From positions 310,001 through 374,000 of the forward strand of contig NZ_SIJC01000002.1 in assembly GCF_010078385.1 (NCBI RefSeq): a stretch of 64,000 nucleotides of DNA, given 5' to 3'. The translations under genes and the position numbers were made by a program. The stretch is from Chengkuizengella sediminis (GTDB lineage: Bacteria > Bacillota > Bacilli > Paenibacillales > KCTC-33759). The notes below the pieces were generated by a model that was not told the origin of the DNA, made no database searches, and saw nothing but the letters and a program-made list of their open reading frames with translations. Of the stretch, positions 1 through 8,121 are shown piece by piece; within the stretch, counting starts at the first letter, position 1, and every line of letters begins with the position of its first letter.

Positions 1-1
1 G

Positions 2-208
2 GAAAGGTTTTGGGGCTGGGATCCAAAGGAAGTATGGGCATTAATTGTATGGTTGTTTTATAGTGTTTATTTACATTTACGTTTATCACGCGGTTGGCAA
101 GGTGAAAAATCCTCATGGTTATCCGTTATTGGATTTTTAATTGTGATGTTTACATTAGTAGGTGTTAATTTAGTTATAGCTGGATTACACTCCTACGCAG
201 GAGTATAA
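2..208 (+). CDS. resC: Cytochrome c biogenesis protein ResC/CcsB, C-terminal fragment
   Basis: The gene enters from the left edge with no start in the window; 68 codons are visible before TAA at 206-208. The fragment begins [17 protein letters not shown], which matches the tryptophan-rich haem-handling motif followed by a conserved DPKE of the CcmF/CcsA family. It continues with a basic loop (LRLSRGW), a transmembrane segment around residues 41-61, and the typical ending GLHSYAGV. In this family the membrane protein, with ResB, carries haem across the membrane for attachment to c-type cytochromes. Its position before resD-resE matches the B. subtilis resABCDE operon and fits the cytochrome-containing qcr operon at 51.5 kb. 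Confidence 0.88.
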   Translation, partial: ERFWGWDPKEVWALIVWLFYSVYLHLRLSRGWQGEKSSWLSVIGFLIVMFTLVGVNLVIAGLHSYAGV

Positions 209-307
209 TATATATATACCCAATTTAAAACGTGGTCGCTTATGACCGATCTATTAACATTATTTATATATATTCACAGGTTATTCTAAGATAGGAGTGA
301 AAATACG

Positions 308-1021
308 ATGTCAGAAAAAAGTATGATTTTAGTTGTAGATGATGAGGAAAGAATACGTAGACTTCTTCGTATGTACCTTGAAAAAGAAGGTTGTGTAGTA
401 GACGAAGCAGAAGATGGTGAAACAGCTTTAGAAATGGCTCTTGAAAAGGATTATGATTTAATTCTATTAGATTTGATGCTTCCAGGTATGGATGGAATTG
501 AGGTTTGCGAGAAACTTAGGATTCAAAAAGCCACTCCAGTAGTCATGTTAACCGCTAAAGGAGAAGAAGCAAATCGAGTGCAAGGTTTCGAAGTAGGTAC
601 AGACGATTATGTAGTAAAACCGTTTAGTCCGAGAGAAGTCATCTACCGTGTAAAAGCGATCTTACGACGTTCATCTGCTACTGCATATCTAACTAGTGAA
701 GATAGTTCTAGTAATAACATTGTTTTTCCAAATTTAATCATCGAACATGATGCACATCGTGTCACTGCTAACGGACAAATTATTAGCTTAACACCTAAAG
801 AATATGAACTGTTACATTACTTAGCTGCATCTCCTGATAAGGTGTATTCTCGAGAAGAATTACTAAAGGATGTATGGAACTATGAGTTTTTTGGTGATCT
901 AAGAACCGTTGATACACATGTTAAAAGACTTAGAGAAAAGTTAAATAAGGTCTCACCTGAAGCAGCTTCCATGATCCATACTGTTTGGGGAGTAGGGTAT
1001 AAGCTAGAGGTGCCAAAATAA
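308..1021 (+). CDS. resD: Response regulator ResD (OmpR family)
   Basis: A 237-residue regulator with an N-terminal receiver domain (about 5-118; acidic pair D11-D12, phospho-acceptor D55 in LILLDLMLPG, and the LTAK and VKPF switch residues). A C-terminal winged helix (about 135-235) follows, with the OmpR signature LTPKEYELL and RTVDTHVKRLREKL. AGGAGTGA lies 8 bases upstream of ATG 308. It sits directly after a resC-type gene and 1 base before the resE-type kinase. In B. subtilis ResD controls respiration, cytochrome biogenesis and nitrate/nitrite genes when oxygen is limiting; the qcr operon in this window is a plausible target, by inference. The name rests on both sequence and neighbourhood. 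Confidence 0.9.
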   Translation: MSEKSMILVVDDEERIRRLLRMYLEKEGCVVDEAEDGETALEMALEKDYDLILLDLMLPGMDGIEVCEKLRIQKATPVVMLTAKGEEANRVQGFEVGTDDYVVKPFSPREVIYRVKAILRRSSATAYLTSEDSSSNNIVFPNLIIEHDAHRVTANGQIISLTPKEYELLHYLAASPDKVYSREELLKDVWNYEFFGDLRTVDTHVKRLREKLNKVSPEAASMIHTVWGVGYKLEVPK

Positions 1022-1022
1022 A

Positions 1023-2450
1023 GTGAATATATGGAAGAGTGTAGTTGGTAAGCTGTGGATTACGATCATCCTCCTAGTTGCTTTTGTAATCACATTTTTA
1101 GGGTTGTTTTTATTAGTATATATCGATGTGAATTTTGATAAAAATTCGCAGGAAATTAAGTGGTTATTTGTATATACAGGCATTATTGGATTTTTACTAA
1201 CTACATTTTTTGCATTTTTCTTATTTACTAAAATTACTCAGCCTTTATTACAATTAAAAAAAGCAGCATATTCCATTACCGTTGGGGAATATAAAACTCG
1301 TGTTGAGATTCGCTCCTCTGATGAAATTGGACAGTTGGCTAGTAGGTTTAATCTTATGGCTGAAAAACTCGAACAAACCATTAGAGACTTAAACCACGAA
1401 AAAGAACAATTAGGAAGCATTTTACGTAGTATGACGGATGTGGTTATCACTTTTGATGCACATGGTACTATATTACTAGCAAACCCACAAGGTGAGAAAC
1501 TGATTCAGCATTGGGCTGCAATTTCTTGGGAAAAGGGTTCTGAAATGATTGCTTCAAAGCATATTCCAGAACCTCTTCAATCTTTATTTCAAACCGTAGT
1601 TTCCAACAATGAAGAGTTGACATCCAAGTTATATGTTCTAAATGATGTCTGGTCAGTGGTTATTACTCCACTTTATGCTCAAGATATGGTTCGTGGTGCC
1701 GTTGCTGTATTGCGTAATGTTACTGAAGAGGACCGTTTAGAAAAATTACGTAAAGATTTTGTAGCGAATGTATCTCATGAATTGAGAACTCCACTATCGA
1801 TGTTGCAGGGGTATAGTGAAGCGTTACTGGATGATATTGCTGGTTCCATTGATGAAAGGAAGGAACTCGCACAGATTATTTTGGATGAATCATTACGTAT
1901 GAGCAGACTAGTTAAAGATTTATTAGACTTGGCGAAAATGGAAGCAGGACATATTGAAATGAATTGTGATCGGGTGAACATTACAACATTACTTGAAAGA
2001 GTCATTCGTAAATTCTCAACATTATCAAATGAACATCATGGTGTAACTATAAAGCAGAATATAGCTAAAGAAGGTTTATGGATAGAATGTGGTGATGAAG
2101 ACCGATTAGAGCAAGTTTTAACTAATTTATTGGATAATGGCTTGCGACACACGCCTAAAGGAGCATTTATATTCATTCGTGCTCATTATACAGTGAATCA
2201 AGATGGTATACGAGTTGAAATAGAAGATCAAGGAGAGGGGATTCCTACTGAGGATCTACCTTATATATTTGAAAGATTTTATAAAGCAGACAAAGCAAGG
2301 ACACGTAATTCTACAGGTGGTACTGGATTAGGTTTATCCATTGTTAAGAATATTGTTCAATCTCATGAAGGTACGATAGAAGCTAAGAGTATAGTTGGGA
2401 AAGGGACAACTTTTTCATTTGTAATACCATGTCATAGATTAAGTGAGTAG
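1023..2450 (+). CDS. resE: Sensor histidine kinase ResE
   Basis: A 475-residue membrane kinase starting at GTG one base after the resD stop, so translation is probably coupled. Two transmembrane segments lie at about 11-33 and 48-68 with only a very short outside loop, shorter than usual for ResE/PhoR-type kinases. A HAMP linker (about 69-121) and a PAS-like domain (about 127-230) follow. The dimerisation domain carries the phospho-acceptor H252 in VSHELRTPL. The ATP-binding domain shows the N box (LTNLLDNGLRH), G1 (EDQGEGIP), F box (FERFYKADKAR) and G2 (GGTGLGLSI). It should phosphorylate ResD in response to a redox or respiratory signal. The short extracellular part suggests sensing through the membrane or the PAS domain, which is inference. 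Confidence 0.9.
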   Translation: MNIWKSVVGKLWITIILLVAFVITFLGLFLLVYIDVNFDKNSQEIKWLFVYTGIIGFLLTTFFAFFLFTKITQPLLQLKKAAYSITVGEYKTRVEIRSSDEIGQLASRFNLMAEKLEQTIRDLNHEKEQLGSILRSMTDVVITFDAHGTILLANPQGEKLIQHWAAISWEKGSEMIASKHIPEPLQSLFQTVVSNNEELTSKLYVLNDVWSVVITPLYAQDMVRGAVAVLRNVTEEDRLEKLRKDFVANVSHELRTPLSMLQGYSEALLDDIAGSIDERKELAQIILDESLRMSRLVKDLLDLAKMEAGHIEMNCDRVNITTLLERVIRKFSTLSNEHHGVTIKQNIAKEGLWIECGDEDRLEQVLTNLLDNGLRHTPKGAFIFIRAHYTVNQDGIRVEIEDQGEGIPTEDLPYIFERFYKADKARTRNSTGGTGLGLSIVKNIVQSHEGTIEAKSIVGKGTTFSFVIPCHRLSE

Positions 2451-2469
2451 CATTTTATAAATATAACTA

Positions 2470-2511
2470 AGAGCTTTACTTTTAAACATAACTTAAAGGT
2501 AAAGCTTTTTT
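2470..2511 (+). terminator. Intrinsic terminator after resE
   Basis: AGCTTTACTTTTAA and TTAAAGGTAAAGCT form a 14-bp stem (one G-U pair) with a 7-base loop, followed by a T run ending at 2511. It closes the res operon before the unrelated ggt gene. Confidence 0.85.
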
Positions 2512-2545
2512 ATTACAATTATATTTTCAGAAAGGCTGTTGACCG

Positions 2546-4156
2546 ATGAGAATAGATTATTTACATCATCCTTATCCATCACAGAGAATGACAGTGTTTG
2601 CAAAGAGAGGGATGGTTGCAACATCACAACCAATTGCTGCACAAGCTGGTTTAGATATTTTAAAAAAGGGTGGTAACGCCATTGATGCAGCAATTGCTAC
2701 TGCAGCTTGTTTAACTGTTGTTGAACCAACATCAAATGGTATTGGTGGAGATGCATTTGCTTTAGTATGGAATAAAGGCGAATTACATGGTCTTAACGCA
2801 ACTGGTCCTGCACCAAAGAAGATATCAATCAATGCTCTAAAAGAAATGGGGTATAATACAATACCTGATTATGGGTGGATACCAGTAACAGTTCCAGGAG
2901 CACCTTGTGCATGGTCAAAGCTGTCAAATCAGTTTGGTAAGCTTTCACTAAAAGAAGTATTAGAGCCAGCCATTCATTATGCAGAGAATGGGTATCCTAT
3001 TTCGCCTATATTAGGGAAATATTGGGATATGGCATATAATAGATATAAAAAACATCTCATTGGACCTGAATTTAAACCTTGGTTTGATACGTTTGCACCA
3101 AAAGGAAGGGCACCAAAAATAGGCGAAATGTGGGGATCTATAGAGCATGCAAAAACACTCAAATCCATTGCAGAAACAAATGGTGAAAGTTTTTATCGGG
3201 GTGAATTGGCACAAAAAATAATATCATTTTCAAAGTTATATGGAGGTTTTCTTACTGAGGAGGATTTAGGAGAATATCAATCAGAATGGGTAAAACCTAT
3301 CTCATTAAATTACCGTGGATATGATGTGTGGGAGATGCCTCCAAATGGGCAAGGAATTGTTACCCTTATGGCACTGAATATTTTAAAAGATTTTTCGTTT
3401 ACAGAAAAGGAAAGTGTTGATACCTATCATAAGCAAATTGAAGCAATGAAGTTGGCTTTTACTGACGGAAAAAAATACATAACAGATCCTAATCATATGA
3501 CGACTACAGTAAAACAATTATTATCAGAAGAATATGGTAATCAGCAAGCAAAATTAATATGTAATCAAGCATTGATTCCTGATGCGGGATCACCTGTTAA
3601 GGGTGGTACAGTGTATCTTGCAACCGCAGATGATCAAGGAAATATGGTTTCTTTTATCCAAAGTAACTATAGTGGATTTGGTTCAGGGTTGGTGGTTCCT
3701 GGTACTGGGATAGCACTACAAAATCGAGGTTCTGATTTTTCACTGGACCCAAGTCATGATAACAGTTTGCAACCAGGTAAAAAAACTTATCATACAATTA
3801 TTCCAGGATTTATTACAAAAGGTAATGACGCGATAGGTCCTTTTGGTATTATGGGTGCATATATGCAACCTCAGGGTCATTTACAGGTTGTAATGAATAT
3901 GATTGACTTTCATTTGAATCCACAATCGGCTCTAGATGCACCTAGATGGAGGTGGATGGAAGGAAAAAAAATTAAAGTAGAACATAACTTTCCGCATCAT
4001 ATCGCAAAACAATTAGCTTCCAGAGGACACGAGATAGAGATAGCTCTAGATCAGGGAGGATTTGGACGTGGTCAAATTATTTGTCGGGACTTACAAACGG
4101 GAGTTCTTTCAGGAGGGACAGAATCACGTACAGATGGTGCGATTTCAGCTTATTAG
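2546..4156 (+). CDS. Gamma-glutamyltransferase family protein (YwrD-like)
   Basis: A 536-residue Ntn-hydrolase of the gamma-glutamyltranspeptidase family. It has the N-terminal family block (GGNAIDAAIATAACLTVVEP, then GIGGDAFALVW) and, near the middle, GGTVYLATADDQGNMVSFIQ. The conserved threonine T355 there is the expected autocleavage point and nucleophile that would split the precursor into large and small subunits. No signal peptide is visible, so it is probably cytoplasmic like B. subtilis YwrD rather than secreted like Ggt. The substrate is not certain: the family hydrolyses or transfers gamma-glutamyl groups from glutathione-like compounds, and some members are cephalosporin or glutaryl acylases. 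It stands alone between a terminator and a convergent gene pair. The site before ATG is modest (GAAAGG). Confidence 0.82.
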   Translation: MRIDYLHHPYPSQRMTVFAKRGMVATSQPIAAQAGLDILKKGGNAIDAAIATAACLTVVEPTSNGIGGDAFALVWNKGELHGLNATGPAPKKISINALKEMGYNTIPDYGWIPVTVPGAPCAWSKLSNQFGKLSLKEVLEPAIHYAENGYPISPILGKYWDMAYNRYKKHLIGPEFKPWFDTFAPKGRAPKIGEMWGSIEHAKTLKSIAETNGESFYRGELAQKIISFSKLYGGFLTEEDLGEYQSEWVKPISLNYRGYDVWEMPPNGQGIVTLMALNILKDFSFTEKESVDTYHKQIEAMKLAFTDGKKYITDPNHMTTTVKQLLSEEYGNQQAKLICNQALIPDAGSPVKGGTVYLATADDQGNMVSFIQSNYSGFGSGLVVPGTGIALQNRGSDFSLDPSHDNSLQPGKKTYHTIIPGFITKGNDAIGPFGIMGAYMQPQGHLQVVMNMIDFHLNPQSALDAPRWRWMEGKKIKVEHNFPHHIAKQLASRGHEIEIALDQGGFGRGQIICRDLQTGVLSGGTESRTDGAISAY

Positions 4157-4230
4157 TTCCTCTATGTTAACACATCCATGTTAAATTAAATATAAAAATA
4201 AGGTTTTATCCTGAATTTTTTTGAACAAAA

Positions 4231-4267
4231 AATAAAGGGGAAAAGATGGTTTTTTTCCCCGTTATTT
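4231..4267. terminator. Bidirectional terminator between ggt and the CPBP protease
   Basis: GGGGAAAA and TTTTCCCC form the core stem, flanked by AATAA and TTATT that can extend it, giving A/T-rich tracts on both sides. It lies between convergent genes and can serve both. Confidence 0.7.
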
Positions 4268-4297
4268 AATAATGTGAATTATATTCTTTCTGAATGA

Positions 4298-4888
4298 TTA
4301 CTTTTTATACTTAATGATTGTCCCCATAATAAAATCGATCAGAAAGTGAGCAATAATAGGTACCCAAAGCGTTTCAGTTTGGATATAAATCCAACCTAAT
4401 CCGTAACTAATACTAAAAACAAGACCCGTCATTAACCAATGCTGTAAATAACGAATGTGAATAGCAGCAAATAATATACTTGTCCAGTATGGTCCAAATA
4501 CATGTTGGATTGCTCCTCTAAATAAAAGCTCTTCACAAATAGCTACAATCAGTGATATTAAGAATATGTGCCACAAAGGGCGATTTTTAAATATCCGTTC
4601 ATTAATGCCACCGTCATCTGAAATTTCTTCTGGGACCCACCTAGATATAAGTAAATCAAAAACAAGAACTGCAATAGCAAATCCAATTCCCCAACCTAAA
4701 GCTTGAGCATAGGATTCAGGAAGTCGTAAGATTTCTATAACACTTCTTCCTTGGAAAAAAATAATGATGAGACCGATAAAAAGTGTAAGTAATTGAGTGA
4801 AATATAAATTATATAACAATAACTTATCGCTCATTTTAGCAACGTTAACGTTTTTAAACTGCAGTTTTATTTTTAATTTTTTTTTCAT
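4298..4888 (-). CDS. CPBP family intramembrane metalloprotease (CAAX protease/Abi type)
   Basis: A 196-residue membrane protein with about six hydrophobic segments. It has the three CPBP motifs: E119-E120-x3-R124 (EELLFR), H144 in ILFAAIH, and H181-x3-D185 (HFLID), which form the metal and catalytic site in this family. The start at 4888 is chosen because AGGCGGGA stands just upstream, whereas a possible extension to 4921 has no ribosome binding site. Homologues cleave prenylated CAAX proteins in eukaryotes; in Firmicutes they are linked to bacteriocin immunity or membrane signalling. The substrate here is unknown. The rhodanese gene lies 50-odd bases upstream on the same strand, probably co-transcribed. 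Confidence 0.85.
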   Translation of the reverse strand: MKKKLKIKLQFKNVNVAKMSDKLLLYNLYFTQLLTLFIGLIIIFFQGRSVIEILRLPESYAQALGWGIGFAIAVLVFDLLISRWVPEEISDDGGINERIFKNRPLWHIFLISLIVAICEELLFRGAIQHVFGPYWTSILFAAIHIRYLQHWLMTGLVFSISYGLGWIYIQTETLWVPIIAHFLIDFIMGTIIKYKK

Positions 4889-4937
4889 CCCATCCCGCCT
4901 TTTAGTATAGGTTTTTCTCATTTATTATCATTAATTA

Positions 4938-5258
4938 TTAATCATATTGAAATCCTTGTAACAAAGAAACGGCAGAAATCCCACCATTGACATTTTTTAC
5001 ATTATCAAATCCATTTTGAATCAGATATTGGCAAACATGTTGACTTCTAATACCATGAGCACAAAGAACATATAACGTTTTGTCTTTTGGGAGCTCAGAA
5101 CATTGTTCGGGGATCGTATTCATTGGATAAAGTAAACTATTTTCCAAATGATAGTAGTCCCATTCACACTTTTCTCTAACATCAATGATTATACCATCTA
5201 GAGATTTATTTTTTAAATGCTGATTAAAATCGTCAGCTGAAATTTCATATGAATTCAT
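4938..5258 (-). CDS. Rhodanese-like sulfurtransferase domain protein
   Basis: A 106-residue single-domain rhodanese. The active-site loop is LYVLCAHGIRSQHVCQYL, with the presumed persulfide-carrying cysteine at C66 and the usual arginine a few residues later. IIDVREKCEWDYYHLENSLLYP is the conserved N-terminal DVRE/H substrate-positioning stretch (residues 24-45). It has no signal peptide and should be cytoplasmic. GGGAAGTG precedes ATG at 5258. Such small rhodaneses move sulfane sulfur between carriers; the acceptor cannot be told here. It is divergent from serA, whose promoter starts about 100 bases away. Confidence 0.88.
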   Translation of the reverse strand: MNSYEISADDFNQHLKNKSLDGIIIDVREKCEWDYYHLENSLLYPMNTIPEQCSELPKDKTLYVLCAHGIRSQHVCQYLIQNGFDNVKNVNGGISAVSLLQGFQYD

Positions 5259-5363
5259 ATTTATTCACTTCCCTAACCTAGATATTAATTTTAAATCCTA
5301 GTATTAAATAGATTTACATTATGAAGAATAACCAAAATTCAATATTTATTCAAGAAAAAAACA

Positions 5364-5391
5364 TTGCAATTGTATAAGTAGTTGCTATAAA
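5364..5391 (+). promoter_or_regulatory. Predicted sigma-A promoter of the serA leader
   Basis: TTGCAA at 5364-5369 and TATAAA at 5386-5391 with a 16-base spacer. It lies upstream of the T-box leader, giving a predicted transcript start near 5398. Confidence 0.55.
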
Positions 5392-5479
5392 ATAAAAGAT
5401 AGTAAAGCTAAATGATTAATTAGTTGAATGTCTGGATCTTAATTGATACATTTATTAATTTCATATCATAAATACAATG

Positions 5480-5732
5480 AAGGAATTAAACATAGCTACA
5501 TCTTAAGAGAGTCGTTGGTTGGTGCAAAACGACGATGAAACTATGTGGAGCACTCCTGAGTTATTATACTGAAACTGTTAAAGTAAGTATAATCGGCAAA
5601 AACACCGTTAACTATAAGGTCAATGACCATAAAGATTACTTATGTAAATAAGTAATGAAATAGGGTGGTACCACGAAAATAAACTCTCGTCCCTATCATA
5701 CACGAAGTATGAGGATTGAAGGGTTTTTTTGT
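5480..5732 (+). promoter_or_regulatory. T-box riboswitch, serine specifier, upstream of serA
   Basis: The diagnostic T-box AGGGTGGTACCACG is at 5662-5675. Stem I contains ACATAG/CTATGT (5490-5495 with 5541-5546) and an apical TCGTT/AACGA hairpin (5512-5516 with 5528-5532). The specifier-loop context CACTCCTGAG follows AG at 5549-5550, so the codon read out is AGC (5549-5551), a serine codon. A terminator helix (CCCTATCATAC with GTATG...AGGG, then seven T) spans about 5690-5732, and the T-box would form the competing antiterminator. In this class uncharged tRNA pairs with the specifier and the T-box to allow readthrough. Uncharged tRNA-Ser(GCU) is therefore the predicted inducer, in line with SerA starting serine synthesis. 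Confidence 0.93.
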
Positions 5733-5837
5733 ATTTGCAATGACTTTAATTCTGTATAACTTTACTGTGTAATTAAATCAATTAATTACACGTTTAGATA
5801 AATAAAAAAAGTAGCAAACTAAGGAGGAGTACCATAC

Positions 5838-7424
5838 ATGTTTAAAGTATTAGTATCAGATCCAATTAGTGATCTAGGAATTCAAAAACTTTTTGATGCA
5901 AGAGATGTGACAGTAGTTAAAGAAACAGGACTAAGCGAAGAAGAACTTATTAAAATCATATCAGATTTTGATGCACTATTAGTACGAAGTCAAACTAAGG
6001 TTACAAGAAGAATTATGGAAGCCGCTTCTAAACTAAAGGTGATTGGTAGAGCAGGTGTTGGTGTAGACAATATTGATTTGGATGCTGCTACACAAAGAGG
6101 GGTTATCGTTATTAATGCTCCAGATGGTAATACAATATCCACTTGTGAACATACCTTTGCAATGATGATGGCTGTAGCTCGAAATATTCCCCAAGGTTAT
6201 AAAAAAACTATTTCAGGGGAATGGGATCGAAAGTCATTTGTAGGGGTAGAGCTTAACAACAAAGTTTTAGGCATTATTGGCATGGGTAGAATTGGAACAG
6301 AAGTAGCCGAACGTGCAAAAGCCTTTAACATGACGATCATTGGATTCGATCCATTCCTAACAGAAGATCGTGCAGAGAAACTTGGGATTGAAAAAGGCAG
6401 TGTGAATGATATTGCACAAAAAGCAGACTTTATCACAGTGCACACACCATTAACGAATGAAACACGTCATATGATAGCAAGACCACAGTTTGAACTAATG
6501 AAAAAAGGAGTTCGAATTATCAACTGTGCACGAGGTGGAATCATAGATGAGAATGCCTTAGTTGAGGCAATTGATCAAGGAATTGTTTTTGGAGCAGCGT
6601 TTGATGTGTTTGAGGCTGAGCCACCCCAAAAGGATCACCCATTTTTGAATCATGACAAGGTTATTGTTACTCCACATTTAGGAGCTTCTACGCAAGAAGC
6701 GCAAGAAAATGTTGCTATTGATGTTTCTGAAGAAGTACTTAATATCCTTACAGATAAACCATTTAAAAATGCAGTAAATATGCCTCATGTCCCATCAAGT
6801 GTACTAAGAAAGCTTCAGCCCTATTTTGAATTAGGTGAAAAATTAGGTAGTTTCTTAACTCAAATCACGAAAGATACTATTGAAGAAATTCATATTAATT
6901 TCTCTGGTGAACTAGCAGATGTAGATACTGCTCCTTTATCTCGCAATATTATAAAAGGTGTGTTGGCACATTATCTAGATTCTGAGGTAAACGTAGTAAA
7001 TTCAATGCATCTTGCTGAGGCAAAAGGTGTTAAAATTGTTCGTCAAAGATCTTCAAGTACAAAAGGGTTCACTAACCTCATCACATTAACTTTAAAAACG
7101 AACAATGGAGAAAAAACAATTGCTGGAACATTACTAAATGGATATGGAGCTAGAATTGTTCAGATTGATCAATACCCTGTTGATATATCTCCTGATGGTA
7201 TTTTCATTTACATTTCCCACAAAGATAAACCTGGTGCAATTGGAAAAATTGGTACTTTATTAGGAGAAAATGAAGTTAACATTGCAACGATGCAGGTTGG
7301 AAGAAAAATAGTTGGTGGTGATGCTGTGATGATCCTTGCAGTAGATAAGCAGCCATCAAAAACTGTGAAGAAACTATTAACAGATACTTCTGAAATTGTT
7401 TCTGCAAAAGAAATCATCCTGTAG
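5838..7424 (+). CDS. serA: D-3-phosphoglycerate dehydrogenase SerA
   Basis: A 528-residue enzyme of the long type that makes 3-phosphohydroxypyruvate, the first step of serine synthesis. The NAD-binding fold contains GIIGMGRIGTEVAERAKAF. The catalytic arginine, glutamate and histidine are visible in INCARGGIIDE, DVFEAEPP and VTPHLGAST. After the catalytic part come an intervening (ASB) domain at about 325-445 and a C-terminal ACT domain (about 455-528), the likely site of serine feedback. AAGGAGGAG precedes ATG 5838. The T-box leader directly upstream independently supports a serine-pathway role. It is monocistronic, followed by a hairpin repeat and a bidirectional terminator. Confidence 0.96.
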   Translation: MFKVLVSDPISDLGIQKLFDARDVTVVKETGLSEEELIKIISDFDALLVRSQTKVTRRIMEAASKLKVIGRAGVGVDNIDLDAATQRGVIVINAPDGNTISTCEHTFAMMMAVARNIPQGYKKTISGEWDRKSFVGVELNNKVLGIIGMGRIGTEVAERAKAFNMTIIGFDPFLTEDRAEKLGIEKGSVNDIAQKADFITVHTPLTNETRHMIARPQFELMKKGVRIINCARGGIIDENALVEAIDQGIVFGAAFDVFEAEPPQKDHPFLNHDKVIVTPHLGASTQEAQENVAIDVSEEVLNILTDKPFKNAVNMPHVPSSVLRKLQPYFELGEKLGSFLTQITKDTIEEIHINFSGELADVDTAPLSRNIIKGVLAHYLDSEVNVVNSMHLAEAKGVKIVRQRSSSTKGFTNLITLTLKTNNGEKTIAGTLLNGYGARIVQIDQYPVDISPDGIFIYISHKDKPGAIGKIGTLLGENEVNIATMQVGRKIVGGDAVMILAVDKQPSKTVKKLLTDTSEIVSAKEIIL

Positions 7425-7429
7425 GTGGT

Positions 7430-7482
7430 ACCCACAAAAGTGAGGTGAAGCTTTGTAGACTACACCTATTACTTTTGCGGGG
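7430..7482. repeat. Hairpin repeat after serA (ACCCC..AAAGTGA family)
   Basis: An imperfect inverted repeat, CCCACAAAAGTGAGGTG (7431-7447) against CACCTATTACTTTTGCGGGG (7463-7482), starts 5 bases after the serA stop. It is related to the perfect hairpin at 9559-9608 and to single-arm copies at 7500, 14217, 20892, 34607 and 48985. Confidence 0.65.
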
Positions 7483-7499
7483 CCCAGAGCAAAAACATC

Positions 7500-7513
7500 A
7501 CCCCAAAAAGTGA
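7500..7513 (+). repeat. Single-arm copy of the ACCCCAAAAAGTGA motif
   Basis: An exact ACCCCAAAAAGTGA, 18 bases after the hairpin copy at 7430-7482, with no matching opposite arm nearby. Confidence 0.55.
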
Positions 7514-7519
7514 AGAAAC

Positions 7520-7557
7520 AAAAAAGCTCTATTCCATTAAGGAATATGAGCTTTTTT
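7520..7557. terminator. Bidirectional terminator between serA and the glutamine-rich gene
   Basis: AAAAAAGCTC with GAGCTTTTTT plus the inner TTCC/GGAA pairing forms a stem with A and T tracts on both sides, so it can end both convergent transcripts. Confidence 0.88.
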
Positions 7558-7568
7558 GTCTGGAGTGG

Positions 7569-7913
7569 TTATTGCATATTGTTCTGTTGATTTTGATTAG
7601 TTTGTTGAGCTTGTTGCATGTTGTTTTGTTGAGCTTGATTAGTTTGTTGAGCTTGTTGAACTTGCTGTTGAGCTTGTTGTAACTGCTGCTGAGCTTGCTG
7701 AATTTGTTGTTGGTGTTGAGCGTTGGCAGCTGCATTCTGCTGAGCTTGTTGTAACTGTTGTTGAGCTTGTTGAACTTGTTGCTGAGCTTGCTGAATTTGT
7801 TGTGGTGTAGCATTCATTTGAGATGCTTGCTGTGCAGCTTGTTGAGCTTGCATAGCAGCTTGTTGAGCTTGCTGTGCAGCTTGTTGTTGGTTTTGTTGGT
7901 TTTGTTGTGCCAT
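7569..7913 (-). CDS. Glutamine-rich low-complexity protein, function unknown
   Basis: A 114-residue protein in which more than half of the residues are glutamine. The rest is mainly alanine, asparagine and occasional V, L, I, M, H and T. The core is a degenerate heptad-like repeat, QQAQQQLQQAQ, repeated several times. There are no cysteines, no signal peptide and no hydrophobic segment. The start at 7913 follows GGAGG by 12 bases; an upstream ATG at 7946 lacks a binding site. The period and A/L/V/I positions suggest a helical or coiled-coil structure, and glutamine-rich proteins in spore formers are sometimes coat components, but neither is shown here. It has its own terminator shared with serA. 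A real gene is supported by the ribosome binding site and by the frame staying open across a repeat whose other frames give less coherent products. Confidence 0.6.
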   Translation of the reverse strand: MAQQNQQNQQQAAQQAQQAAMQAQQAAQQASQMNATPQQIQQAQQQVQQAQQQLQQAQQNAAANAQHQQQIQQAQQQLQQAQQQVQQAQQTNQAQQNNMQQAQQTNQNQQNNMQ

Positions 7914-8121
7914 AATGTATAACGTCCTCCGATGTGTTATATTCATGAACTAACTTGAGCTCATCAATTATTAAATTTAGCCAAATTAAACTAAATTATT
8001 CATAATGTTTCACGATTAACAATATTTTTGTATGAAAATCTACATTAATTGATAAGTATCCACATAAATAGAAAGTGTTGAGGTCAACAAAACCGTTATT
8101 ATGTTGTCAGTTTAAGTCATT

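Noticed and set aside
7529-7813. 94-codon minus-strand frame rich in N, K, L and S
   Set aside because: It is a shifted reading of the glutamine-rich gene; the repeat keeps more than one frame open. The glutamine frame has the binding site.
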